Source: an uncultured Dorea sp.
Lineage (GTDB): Bacteria > Bacillota > Clostridia > Lachnospirales > Lachnospiraceae
DNA: 32,097 nucleotides
Assembly: GCA_947388185.1 (NCBI GenBank)
Contig: CANDQP010000029.1
Location: 1-32,097 of the forward strand
Reading direction: 5' to 3'
Translations under genes and position numbers: made by a program
The notes under the pieces: model-generated
The model's database searches: none
What the model was told of the DNA's origin: nothing
Seen by the model: the letters and a program-made list of their open reading frames with translations, nothing else
Part shown: piece by piece, positions 16,654-24,496 of the stretch
Numbering within the stretch: position 1 is the first letter of the stretch
Layout: each line of letters opens with the position of its first letter

Positions 16654-18003
16654 ATGTACAAGAACAAGGTCGGATTTATGGACGGCGTAATGGCGACGGT
16701 AAAGGGGAATGTGATGAAGGATACGATTGGGGACATCGCTGCAAGCGGCCGCCTGATTCTTAAGGGAGGACATGTGGTGGATCCAAAGAATCAGGTCGAT
16801 ACGGTAACGGATATCCTGATCGGCAATGGAGTGGTCTGTCAGGTTGGCGACGATATTCAGGCTGAGAGCGGAGACAGGATCATTGATTGTGAGGGGTTAT
16901 TGGTCATGCCGGGTCTGATCGATATGCATCTTCACCTGGGAGACCTGTTCGAGGTGAGCACGAACCCGATCTTCTGTGCGGCAGAGGACGGCGTGACGAT
17001 GGGGTTATCACCGGGGGCAGGCAATACATTTATGGCGCCGTCTCTTCTGGGGGCAGAGGTGGACCATGGTGTGCCGATCAATCTTGGCGTCTATCTCGGG
17101 GCGGTCAATGTCCTTGGAACACGGTTGTCGGTGGAAGAATTGATCAAGATGTTCAGAGGCGAGATGGATGCAGATACGCTGTCTGTGAAGATGAGCCGGA
17201 ACGGGATCACCATTACCACGGCTCCGCTGACGGTAGGGATCAAGGATCATATGGGACATTTTATCATGCCGGATGAGAATATTGAGAAGATCTTCGAGAT
17301 CACGTCCAAGGCTGATCTGATCTATATGTCGCATACGCAGGATCCGGAGCATGCAGAGCGGTTGGTAAGCCTGTCGAAGGGGCGCCCGCTTCACCTGGCC
17401 CATGCGCCGGCGGCGGGATGCGGTACTCATATGGATGCGGCGGAAGGAATGAGAAGGGTTATTGATTTGGTTGACGGAGAGAATATCACAGCGGAATTCG
17501 TAACTACCATGCTGCGTGCGGGACATGGGAGCAGGGAAGGTCTTAAGCTTCCGGCCCAGTCCCAGAAACTGGCATACGATGCCTTAAGCTCCGGTAAGGT
17601 CAATATATTGATCTCCGACGGGCAGAATCAGGCGACGATGAAGGGATTCGGCGATACGAGGGACAACATTCCGGCAATCCTTGAACTTGCGGATATGGGT
17701 GTGCTGACGCTTAGTCAGTCCATCGCGGCCATGACCTGCAATCCGGCCGGACTGATCGCTAAGAGAACGGCGAACAACTGGTGGACAGAGAAGACAGGAC
17801 ATCTTGGCGCGGGCGCTCTGGCGAATGTGACCATCGTCGACGAGGCGGACAAGCTTGCTACCTACACGATCGTGAATGGGGAGATCGTGTCGTTTGAGAA
17901 CCGCGCGGTGAGAAGAAACTGCGGAGCCGGCGGATGGGTCAGCAAGTTTGGTATGGTCAGGAAGACCGGAGTCGGGGAGCTTGTGATGTTCTCGTATAAG
18001 TAG
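16654..18003 (+). CDS. Cyclic amidohydrolase-superfamily enzyme
   Basis: A 449-residue metal-dependent amidohydrolase with the dihydroorotase/hydantoinase fold plan. It opens with a beta-sandwich strand (LILKGGHVVDPKNQ, ILIGNG) and has the HxH metal site H92/H94 in PGLIDMHLHLGD. Further candidate ligands are H227 (YMSHTQDPEH), H247/H250 (LHLAHAPAAGCG) and D322 (ILISDGQNQ), with the usual C-terminal return LGAGALANVTIVDE. A carboxylated lysine is not obvious, and the spacing differs from allantoinase and D-hydantoinase, so the substrate is unassigned. AGGAGG lies 7 bases before the ATG. It is followed 22 bases later by an M20 enzyme. A two-step ring-opening then amide or acyl hydrolysis is the reasonable inference. 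Confidence 0.85.
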   Translation: MYKNKVGFMDGVMATVKGNVMKDTIGDIAASGRLILKGGHVVDPKNQVDTVTDILIGNGVVCQVGDDIQAESGDRIIDCEGLLVMPGLIDMHLHLGDLFEVSTNPIFCAAEDGVTMGLSPGAGNTFMAPSLLGAEVDHGVPINLGVYLGAVNVLGTRLSVEELIKMFRGEMDADTLSVKMSRNGITITTAPLTVGIKDHMGHFIMPDENIEKIFEITSKADLIYMSHTQDPEHAERLVSLSKGRPLHLAHAPAAGCGTHMDAAEGMRRVIDLVDGENITAEFVTTMLRAGHGSREGLKLPAQSQKLAYDALSSGKVNILISDGQNQATMKGFGDTRDNIPAILELADMGVLTLSQSIAAMTCNPAGLIAKRTANNWWTEKTGHLGAGALANVTIVDEADKLATYTIVNGEIVSFENRAVRRNCGAGGWVSKFGMVRKTGVGELVMFSYK

Positions 18004-18025
18004 GTGATGCATTGGAGGAAGAGAA

Positions 18026-19186
18026 TTGAGAGAGGAAACGGGATACAGACCAACGATAGAAGAGTGTCGGGAAGTGTTAGAAAGGCTGGTGAGGGTAGAT
18101 ACCTGCCAGCCGGAGGGCAATGAAGGGGAGATTGCCGGCTTGATCATGGAGATGCTTCCTTCCGGACTTGAGTGCCATAAGCTTGAGCATACGGCCCGGA
18201 GAGCATCTCTGGTCGTGAAGGTGGAAGGGGAGATTGGGGAAGGCGGATTGGCGCTGATCGGGCATCTGGATACGGTGGCTTGCAGTGAACAGGACGGCTG
18301 GGCCTATCCGCCGCATCAGGCAGAGGTAAAAGGGGATATCTTGTACGGACGCGGAGCCGCCGATATGAAGGGCGGCGTCGCCGCGATGATCCTGACTCTG
18401 AGGCAGATCGTCCGCAGCGGGAAGAAGCCTTCAAAGCCGGTATATTTCTGCTTTACCGCGGACGAAGAGAGCAGGGGGATGGGGATCTGTGCCATCGTAG
18501 AAGAGAAATATCTGGACCAGGTGGAGGAGGTTATCATCTGCGAGCCTTCCGATGAGAAGATAGGTATCTGCGAGAAAGGGGCGTTATGGCTGCAAACAGC
18601 TGTTCGCGGCAGGTCTTCCCATGCGTCGCGGCCGGAGCTTGGGGTAAATGCGGTAGAGTATGGAATCTGCTTTGTGGAGAAGCTTAAAAGAGCGGTGGAA
18701 GGGAAGGAGAGCCATGCCATCCTGGGGCATAACACGGTGTCCGTCACAAGATTCCACGGGGGGATCATGACGAACATTATCCCGTCCAGCGCCGAGATCG
18801 AACTGGATATACGCACGGTTCCCGGTACTTCCCATGATGAGATCATACGCAGGGCAGAAGAGATCTGCAAGGAGATCATGGATATGGATCCGGCGGTACA
18901 TATGGAGACAGAGGTTCTGAACAACAGGCCAGCCCTTGAGACGCCAGAGGACAGTCCATTTGTACGGTGTATCATGGAGAAGGCGGAACGTGCCGGTATC
19001 TCCACAGAGCCAAAGGGGTTGTATTTCTATACAGATGCTTCACAGATGATGACCGGAAGACAGATTCCCTTTGTCATAGCAGGTCCGGGAGATGATGCGA
19101 TGGCGCATTGCGTCAATGAGCATATTTCTCTTTCGAGCGTTGCGAGGTATACCGAGTTGTACAGCAGTTATATAGGAGGAAGATAA
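18026..19186 (+). CDS. M20-family metallopeptidase/deacylase
   Basis: A 386-residue zinc amidohydrolase of the ArgE/DapE/CPG2 type. Metal and catalytic residues are visible: H80 and D82 (LIGHLDTVA), D113 (GRGAADMKGGVAAM), and E147/E148 (TADEESRGMG). A dimerisation domain begins near GALWLQTAVRGRSSHAS, and a C-terminal metal histidine lies in AMAHCVNEHISL. These enzymes cleave N-acyl, carbamoyl or peptide amide bonds. The start is TTG at 18026 with GGAGG 7 bases upstream; no ATG occurs before residue 41, which lies inside the fold. It sits between the amidohydrolase and a membrane protein whose ATG abuts its stop codon, so the three are one operon. Confidence 0.9.
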   Translation: MREETGYRPTIEECREVLERLVRVDTCQPEGNEGEIAGLIMEMLPSGLECHKLEHTARRASLVVKVEGEIGEGGLALIGHLDTVACSEQDGWAYPPHQAEVKGDILYGRGAADMKGGVAAMILTLRQIVRSGKKPSKPVYFCFTADEESRGMGICAIVEEKYLDQVEEVIICEPSDEKIGICEKGALWLQTAVRGRSSHASRPELGVNAVEYGICFVEKLKRAVEGKESHAILGHNTVSVTRFHGGIMTNIIPSSAEIELDIRTVPGTSHDEIIRRAEEICKEIMDMDPAVHMETEVLNNRPALETPEDSPFVRCIMEKAERAGISTEPKGLYFYTDASQMMTGRQIPFVIAGPGDDAMAHCVNEHISLSSVARYTELYSSYIGGR

Positions 19187-20380
19187 ATGAGTGAGACGGG
19201 AAATGTACATAGTAAAGGCAGGCAGACGGGATCCATTGCCGGATTTGCGGTGTGTATTGTAATTGGTTTTGTGTTTTATTTTGGCCTGACGGCTCTTAGC
19301 GGAACGAATCAGACGTTGGACTATAATCATCTGATCGACGGGATCCTGGATTCTTTCCCGAAGCAGATGGCGTGGTTTTTTATGAATTTTACGGAGGCGC
19401 AGTTCTATGCAAGTGTATTTGCGGGAATTGGCCTGATTCTCGGAGGCTTTGCGGCGTGGATACTGGCGCTTAAGAATTCTAGGTTTGCCGGATTCGATAT
19501 CTGTTACGGGAGCAGCACCATGTTCCCGTGGGTATTGGCATCCCAGGTGCTTTCTCTTGCACTGGCACTCTTCGTATTCCGCTATATCGGAGGCTTTGCC
19601 GATCCGCAGGTGACGTGGCTGAATACATTTATCACGGTTGTAGGCGCTCCGCCGGCTGTGATGCTCCTGTACGGGCCAAGCATCTCAGCGCTGCTTACGG
19701 CGTCGGTCCTTGGCGGGCTGATCTGTGCGCCGACAGCCATCTGGATTGGGAACGCCATCGTTACGCCGCTGAATCTTCCGGGCGTTGTGGCGAATGTATC
19801 AACGATGGCGGTCACCGGTATCATCGTGTGTATGGTATGTAAGATCCTGCCGTTTGTGAAGAAGGCCGAGATCAGGCCGCACAGAAACAGCAGCGTCAAT
19901 GAGGATGTCTACAGTACGGCATGGTTTGTCAGAAGGGTTCTGGCGGATTTCTCAGAAGCGCCCTTTTATGGAAATGAAGTTGCGTCGATCTTCTTACTGG
20001 CGGGTGTGACGATTAACACGATCATCTGCGGGACACACGGAGCATACGGCTCGGGAGCTGTTCCGGCGATCCTGCTGTCTCAGTTCGTGGGCGCGGCGGT
20101 CGGAGTATTTCTCTATGTGGATAAGTTTGCAGACGGAGGATGGTATGCGACCTATGTACCGGTAGTAAGCGTAGGACCGGCGTGTGTGCTGTTCTTTGGA
20201 GCGACCGTTCCGGTTGCCCTGTTCGCGGGAGTGCTTGGCGGCATCATGGGCGGCCCTGTGGCGCAGTATTTCTCGGAGAAGCTGCCGGAGGGCGTGCACG
20301 GAACGGTGGCGAATGTTACGTCGATGACGGTCTGCACCGTCATTACGGCGGTGGTGATGGGTGCGCTGCCCTGGTTTTAG
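19187..20380 (+). CDS. Internally duplicated membrane protein, probable transporter
   Basis: A 397-residue polytopic membrane protein with about 10 hydrophobic segments; family not recognised. It contains two related halves. Half one (about 68-223) has FTEAQFY, YGSSTMFPWVLASQ, LNTFITVVGAPPAVMLLYG, SVLGGLICAP and GVVANVSTMAVTG. Half two (about 255-397) has FSEAPFY, YGSGAVPAILLSQ, YVPVVSVGPACVLFFG, GVLGGIMGGP and GTVANVTSMTVCT. Such tandem duplication is typical of secondary transporters. Its ATG immediately follows the M20 stop codon, with TAGGAGGA 6 bases upstream, so it is the last gene of the PucR-linked operon. Uptake of the operon's substrate is the likely role, but this is not proven. 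Confidence 0.8.
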   Translation: MSETGNVHSKGRQTGSIAGFAVCIVIGFVFYFGLTALSGTNQTLDYNHLIDGILDSFPKQMAWFFMNFTEAQFYASVFAGIGLILGGFAAWILALKNSRFAGFDICYGSSTMFPWVLASQVLSLALALFVFRYIGGFADPQVTWLNTFITVVGAPPAVMLLYGPSISALLTASVLGGLICAPTAIWIGNAIVTPLNLPGVVANVSTMAVTGIIVCMVCKILPFVKKAEIRPHRNSSVNEDVYSTAWFVRRVLADFSEAPFYGNEVASIFLLAGVTINTIICGTHGAYGSGAVPAILLSQFVGAAVGVFLYVDKFADGGWYATYVPVVSVGPACVLFFGATVPVALFAGVLGGIMGGPVAQYFSEKLPEGVHGTVANVTSMTVCTVITAVVMGALPWF

Positions 20381-20395
20381 AATAATAAATGATTC

Positions 20396-20436
20396 AATGG
20401 GGACGCAGTAAAATGCAATTTTACTGCGTCCCCATT
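20396..20436. terminator. Long perfect hairpin, bidirectional terminator / REP-like palindrome
   Basis: A 19-base stem, AATGGGGACGCAGTAAAAT (20396-20414), a GCA loop, and its exact complement (20418-20436) lie between two converging operons. The position fits termination of both. Its unusual perfection and lack of a T-run also resemble REP-type palindromes, which are repeated in many genomes. Confidence 0.7.
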
Positions 20437-20452
20437 TGACTAAAATCTCTGA

Positions 20453-21595
20453 CTAGAATCCCAGATTCCGTCCCTTCTCCATATTCGTAAGCTGGCGTTC
20501 GCCTTCGTCCGCGATCATGCGGAAGTCCTGGATCGTCTGTGCCATCTGCGGCAGCGCCTTCGCTTTGTAGGTGCTGATATCATCCAGTGCGGATAAGGTG
20601 TCCGCGAATGCCTGTTTCAGAGTGTCCGGAGAAATGCTGGCTTCCACCGCTTCTCTCTGAATGGCTGTTCCCTGTTCCTTGAGCATCCTTGAGGTGGCGC
20701 TGATCATATTGTTCGTCGTCTCGTTGAGTATCTGCACCTTCTCAAGGACGATCTTCTGATTATACAGTGCGCCGGCTACCGTGACAGCCACACGGAGTGC
20801 GGCGACGGTCACTGTCTGAGCGCGGTCGACTGCGCGGATCAGTTCCAGGTTATTCTTGCGGATTACTTCCATGGCGATGATCCCCTGCTGATTCACTACC
20901 AGTAACTGCTGGAAATCCATAAGCCGTTGTCTGAGCGGGAAGATGATCTCTTCTTCCACGAACTTGATACGTTCTTCGGACTCGCCGGAGATCCTGGCAT
21001 TTTCTGCGGCATTGGCAAGGTAGCTGTCAAGCTGCGTGCCCAGCTCGATCTTCTGGGTCAATTGCTTCGTCAGGTCGCGCATGGCAGCCTGTTCGATCTC
21101 CAGGGTGGTGTTGTCGTTCTTGAGAGTTGTCCGTCCCTTCTCCAATGTCTTCACGATCCCCGCGATCTCGGCGTCAGCCGTCTTAAAACGCTCGAAATAC
21201 CGCCGTATAGGGTTGAACACCTTCCCAAGAACCCCGGTCTTGGTGAAGTCCAGACCAGACGGGTCCAGATCTCTCATCTTGATCGAAAGTTCTTCTAAGC
21301 CCCTGGCAACTTCGCCGGATTCTCCTCCTGCTTTGCCGAATTCTCCCATCCGTTTCTGGAGAATGCTGTTCTTGGCCTGGGACTGCCGTACGATATCTGC
21401 CCCAAAGGTCTCCACCACCTGAACGAATTCCCGGCGTTCGGCCAGTGAATCAAGGTCTACTGCCATGATCTGGTCGGCCTTGTCCTTGACAGCGCCGGCA
21501 ATGACGGTCTTCACTTCCTTCGGCGGTTCTAACTCTGCGGCGACTTCCTTCTTGATCTCTTCGGTATTTGGTAAATCCAGTGTAAATCCGCTCAT
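20453..21595 (-). CDS. telA: TelA-family toxic anion resistance protein
   Basis: A 380-residue soluble, almost entirely helical protein of the TelA/KlaA/YaaN family (PF05816). Characteristic stretches are DPSGLDFTKTGVLGKVFNPI, RYFERFKTADAEI and AVTVAGALYNQKIV. The family is named for tellurite resistance, but its general cell-envelope role is poorly understood. It is last in an operon behind an XpaC-like membrane protein and a vWA protein; the xpaC-yaaN pairing is known from Bacillus. AAGGAG precedes the ATG. The gap to the vWA gene is 40 bases. Confidence 0.92.
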   Translation of the reverse strand: MSGFTLDLPNTEEIKKEVAAELEPPKEVKTVIAGAVKDKADQIMAVDLDSLAERREFVQVVETFGADIVRQSQAKNSILQKRMGEFGKAGGESGEVARGLEELSIKMRDLDPSGLDFTKTGVLGKVFNPIRRYFERFKTADAEIAGIVKTLEKGRTTLKNDNTTLEIEQAAMRDLTKQLTQKIELGTQLDSYLANAAENARISGESEERIKFVEEEIIFPLRQRLMDFQQLLVVNQQGIIAMEVIRKNNLELIRAVDRAQTVTVAALRVAVTVAGALYNQKIVLEKVQILNETTNNMISATSRMLKEQGTAIQREAVEASISPDTLKQAFADTLSALDDISTYKAKALPQMAQTIQDFRMIADEGERQLTNMEKGRNLGF

Positions 21596-21635
21596 ATATT
21601 TTACTCCTTATATTTATGAATTGTGACAGCTAGCG

Positions 21636-23321
21636 TTACATGCTTGCGTTAAATAGTGTCTTAAGCTGGTATACGACGTCGTCGGTGGATGCGTCGATGC
21701 TTGCGGCCTCATTCACAGAGCTGATGCTCTGCAGCGCGGACAGATCGGCATTGTAGCCGATGGTGTATACGGGTATTTTCAGGCCGCTTAGGATATCCCG
21801 GACATCGTTCAGATTATAGCCGACATTGGTCTCTCCGTCGCTTAGGACGAACAGCATCGGCTTCGCGTCAGGATATTCGTCCATCATACCGCGTATCATG
21901 TTAAGCGCCACACAGATCGCGTCGAAGGTCGCGGTTCCGCCGGATGCGTACAGGTTCTCTACGGTTCCCTTGAAATACGTCTGCTGTTCTAAGTTAAACT
22001 GGCCGATCGGCAGCTCGATCGTCACATCATCGGCGTAGCTTACAAGGCCGATATAATTCTCAGGATTGATGTATTTCATACTGTTGATCAGGGAAGTCTG
22101 AAGGGCGATCAATGGTTCGCCGTCCATACTGCCGGAAACATCCGTCACAAACACGCCGATCACCGGACGTCCGGTGTCCTTGTTCGTCTTATATAATTTC
22201 TGTGCGGCTGTCAGGATATCGCCGGAAACAGGTTCATATTCACACTTATAATCAGGCATTCCGTTGAAACCGTATTCTTCAGCACGTTTTACAGACTTGC
22301 TGTCAGCGCAGTATTCTGCAAAAAGCTTCAGGATCTCTTTTTGTTCCGGGCTGGCAGAGTCGATACTTACCAGCGGATTATCATGCCGGTAGCCGTAAGG
22401 GGTGAATTTGTAGTTCTTAGACAGCATGGTATCATTCATATACGATTGATATTCCATGATGAATCCATCCAGGGAACCGTTCTCGGCGGCATCGCGCATC
22501 TGCATGGTTGTCAGAGCAACGAACGGTACGTTCTTCTGGAACTTCTGGAAACCGGCTGTTGCCGTCTCGGACAGCGGGTTGTCAAGATCGTATCGCTCCA
22601 GGGTGCAGATCAGGAAGTTAAGACCTGCACTGCTGGCAAAGGGATTGGTGTAGCCCATTGCGAACTCTCCGGCTTCAGTTGCTTCTGTAATCGCTTTTAG
22701 ATCTACGCTTCCGTATTTTTCTACGATCTGATCGTAGGTTTTGTCGGAGAGAAGGATTCCGGCAACATTACCCACCAGGCTGTCGGCGATAGTCTCTGTG
22801 GCGGTGCCTTTGGAGTTCAGCATATCTACCCAGAGCATGCTGGAAGGTGCGAATCCCTCGGGAACGGCTTTGCCGGTGGCAATGTAGTCAAGGGCCTGTC
22901 CGCTGTTGACATTGCGGATCTGAACGGAGATCTTCTGTCCGCCTACCTGGTATCCCTCCTGGTTGAATTCTTCCGCCATCTCGCAGAGCCATCCGTCTGT
23001 CCCGGTGCCGGCCTTCTCCGGTGAAGAATAGATCTCGGCGTACAGACCGGTATCGGCTTTGACCTGAACCGGGCAGGTATCGATATCCGGCAGCTCCGAA
23101 GCTTCGTCCTCTGCCGAGTCGTATTCGATCGGCGACTTGATTGGGGTGCCCTTTGAGGGGTTGATCTTGTCTACCATCCTGGTCAGACGCTTTTCGGCGC
23201 TTTCTTTGGAAATCACTTTCTCGGATTTGCCGATGTTGCGTGTCACATAGATACCGCCGAAGACTGCGGCGCATACAAGAATGACTACGACAACCATAAT
23301 TCCAGCAATTTTCTTATTCAT
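21636..23321 (-). CDS. Membrane-anchored substrate-binding-like plus von Willebrand A protein
   Basis: A 561-residue protein. An N-terminal membrane anchor (about 4-26, IAGIMVVVVILVCAAVFGGI) has no lipobox. An extracytoplasmic region resembling a bacterial solute-binding fold follows (about 80-370; IATGKAVPEGFAPSSMLW, AGEFAMGYTNPFASSAGLNF). The C-terminal vWA domain is at 386-561. The metal-dependent adhesion site is intact: D394-x-S396-x-S398 (TDVSGSMDG), T463 (GGTAT) and D495 (LSDGET). It probably senses or binds a ligand at the surface and presents a metal-regulated protein-binding face. The ATG at 23321 has GGAG-GAAC upstream; a GTG at 23357 was rejected. Operon with XpaC-like and TelA genes. 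Confidence 0.85.
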   Translation of the reverse strand: MNKKIAGIMVVVVILVCAAVFGGIYVTRNIGKSEKVISKESAEKRLTRMVDKINPSKGTPIKSPIEYDSAEDEASELPDIDTCPVQVKADTGLYAEIYSSPEKAGTGTDGWLCEMAEEFNQEGYQVGGQKISVQIRNVNSGQALDYIATGKAVPEGFAPSSMLWVDMLNSKGTATETIADSLVGNVAGILLSDKTYDQIVEKYGSVDLKAITEATEAGEFAMGYTNPFASSAGLNFLICTLERYDLDNPLSETATAGFQKFQKNVPFVALTTMQMRDAAENGSLDGFIMEYQSYMNDTMLSKNYKFTPYGYRHDNPLVSIDSASPEQKEILKLFAEYCADSKSVKRAEEYGFNGMPDYKCEYEPVSGDILTAAQKLYKTNKDTGRPVIGVFVTDVSGSMDGEPLIALQTSLINSMKYINPENYIGLVSYADDVTIELPIGQFNLEQQTYFKGTVENLYASGGTATFDAICVALNMIRGMMDEYPDAKPMLFVLSDGETNVGYNLNDVRDILSGLKIPVYTIGYNADLSALQSISSVNEAASIDASTDDVVYQLKTLFNASM

Positions 23322-23360
23322 AGGCTGTTCCTCCGTTACGGTCGGTGAGTGTCTCACCTC

Positions 23361-24092
23361 TTATTGATAATACTTTGTTTCATCGATCAGCTTCTCGATC
23401 TCATGAATCAGTTCATGGTTCAGGCTTGCGTCATCCCCGGAAGTCAGAGAAGAGATCTCCATTGCCAACGCGTCCAGTTTGAGAAGGATCTTCTCGTTGA
23501 GGGCGATCGTTGATCTGACATTGTCAAAATTCTTCTGGTACAGCCGAAGCTGTTCTTCCTGGATATCATCGGGAATATCGTCTTCCCGGTAGTGCTTAAG
23601 CCTTGCGTATTCCCTCTCGTCAAAGAGACGCATGCGGTTCGCCATTGCAACCACATTCTTGATGGCGGAGACTTCCGCCGCGGCTGCCACGTTGTCGAAC
23701 TTGTCAAAGCTCATAGACCCCTTGGTGAACTTCTGCTCCAGAATGCCGGATAACCGGCGCCTGCATTTTATAATGCGGTCAAGCTGATCGGAAGCAGTCT
23801 TTGCCATGCTGCCGAAATATCTGCCGCCGCAGTGATCCTTCAGGATGTTTTTTGCTTTTTCCAGGTCGGGAACATCTTCCAGCATAACGGGTTTTTGATT
23901 CGGGCCTTTTAACAGGGCGATATTAGACAGGAAGAAGAGCGCGATCAATACAAGAGCTGCTATGATGGACATTCCTGCCCGGAATATACTGTAGTCCGAC
24001 AGCCGCAATGCTACAAGACCCGGCGAATACAGGACTACGGCGGTAACTGCAATACATAGATTGACAGCGATCAGTTTCAATAATTTTTTCAA
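23361..24092 (-). CDS. XpaC-like membrane protein
   Basis: A 243-residue protein with two TM segments close to the N-terminus (about 4-24 and 39-61) and a long helical cytoplasmic tail (YFGSMAKTASDQLDRIIK, KGSMSFDKFDNVAAAAEVSA, ENEK-rich C-terminus). Topology and position before vWA and TelA genes fit the XpaC/5-bromo-4-chloroindolyl phosphate hydrolysis protein family (PF10112), whose real function is unclear. The start is TTG at 24092, set by GGAGGAG 5 bases upstream. A longer reading from 24191 would overlap the promoter and was rejected. First gene of the three-gene operon. Confidence 0.75.
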   Translation of the reverse strand: MKKLLKLIAVNLCIAVTAVVLYSPGLVALRLSDYSIFRAGMSIIAALVLIALFFLSNIALLKGPNQKPVMLEDVPDLEKAKNILKDHCGGRYFGSMAKTASDQLDRIIKCRRRLSGILEQKFTKGSMSFDKFDNVAAAAEVSAIKNVVAMANRMRLFDEREYARLKHYREDDIPDDIQEEQLRLYQKNFDNVRSTIALNEKILLKLDALAMEISSLTSGDDASLNHELIHEIEKLIDETKYYQ

Positions 24093-24147
24093 TACATCTC
24101 CTCCTGCATGTCTGTTTTTGTAGAAAAATGTTTCATTTCTTAAAATT

Positions 24148-24176
24148 ATTATACGACACATTTTATAATCTGACAA
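24148..24176 (-). promoter_or_regulatory. Promoter of the XpaC-vWA-TelA operon
   Basis: Minus-strand TTGTCA (24176-24171), 17 bases, TATAAT (24153-24148), about 56 bases before the TTG start at 24092. It runs away from the antitoxin RNA promoter at 24223. Confidence 0.7.
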
Positions 24177-24222
24177 GTCGGAGAAAGACATTGAAAATAT
24201 CTTAAAAAGACCGTTCTAATAT

Positions 24223-24251
24223 TTGACATATTTGAAGAGATTGACTATAAT
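24223..24251 (+). promoter_or_regulatory. Strong promoter of the antitoxin RNA
   Basis: TTGACA (24223-24228), 17 bases, TATAAT (24246-24251): a perfect consensus with no following plus-strand gene. Transcription should start near 24258, at the left direct repeat. Confidence 0.85.
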
Positions 24252-24258
24252 ATACTTA

Positions 24259-24291
24259 ACAGACTAGCCGAAGGGTGAGTGCACTTCACCC
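24259..24291 (+). repeat. Direct repeat, left copy (antitoxin 5' end)
   Basis: Begins ACAGACTAGCCGAAGGGTG. 24 of 33 positions match the right copy at 24464-24496. Because the two genes converge, the direct repeat makes the two RNAs complementary here. Confidence 0.6.
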
Positions 24292-24325
24292 GACCCGGCG
24301 AATCAATCAACAGTTACATAAAAAG

Positions 24326-24376
24326 TAAGCCGTTTCCGAACTTGCCAGAGTACAGGACGGCTTATTTTTTATTTTT
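24326..24376. terminator. Bidirectional terminator shared by toxin and antitoxin RNAs
   Basis: TAAGCCGT (24326-24333) pairs with ACGGCTTA (24357-24364). T-rich tracts follow on both strands: TTTTTTATTTTT after 24364 on plus, CTTTTTAT beyond 24326 on minus. The toxin stop codon (24364-24362) lies inside the stem. Confidence 0.8.
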
Positions 24377-24445
24377 CAGATTCAGAATTGCAACAACAAG
24401 TGACGCGAATGTCAGCAAGATCATGAATTCCTCATATGTACTCAT
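24362..24445 (-). CDS. Holin-like type I toxin peptide, 27 residues
   Basis: The peptide reads MSTYEEFMILLTFASLVVAI followed by LNLKNKK. It has a short acidic N-terminus, one hydrophobic membrane segment (about 8-22) and a lysine-rich tail. This is the layout of putative holin-like toxins (Hol_Tox, with TxpA/BsrG/Fst-type peptides), which insert into the membrane when their message is not silenced. AAAGGTG lies about 9 bases before the ATG, just downstream of the right direct repeat in the leader. A -10-like CATAAT (24520-24515) gives a start near 24508, but its -35 is poor, so toxin transcription should be weaker than the antitoxin's. The gene is too short for ordinary gene finders. It lies between the XpaC operon and a tRNA gene. 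Confidence 0.8.
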   Translation of the reverse strand: MSTYEEFMILLTFASLVVAILNLKNKK

Positions 24446-24463
24446 AAAATACCACACCTTTCT

Positions 24464-24496
24464 ACAGACTCGGGAAAGGGTGGGAGCACGTCCCTC
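24464..24496 (+). repeat. Direct repeat, right copy (toxin 5' leader)
   Basis: Begins ACAGACTCGGGAAAGGGTG. It lies in the untranslated leader of the minus-strand toxin, 19 bases upstream of its ATG, and abuts the ribosome site. On the minus strand the leader also folds on itself (GACT...AGTC, GGGA...TCCC). Confidence 0.6.

Larger units (their letters stand above)
24258..24376 (+). ncRNA. Type I antitoxin RNA
   Basis: A short RNA of about 115 bases, bounded by a consensus promoter at 24223-24251 and a terminator at 24326-24376. It carries a 5' hairpin (GGGTGA-GTGCACT-TCACCC) and overlaps the 3' end of the toxin message on the other strand. Its 5' end holds the left copy of a 33-base imperfect direct repeat; the right copy lies in the toxin 5' leader, so the two RNAs can pair at both ends. 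This arrangement resembles the RNA I/RNA II pair of the Enterococcus par (Fst) locus and the Bacillus txpA/RatA type. No credible protein is encoded. The RNA is inferred from promoter, terminator and geometry. Confidence 0.75.

Noticed and set aside
18316-19005. 229-codon minus-strand frame
   Set aside because: Antisense shadow of the M20 enzyme, which has all its catalytic motifs on the plus strand.
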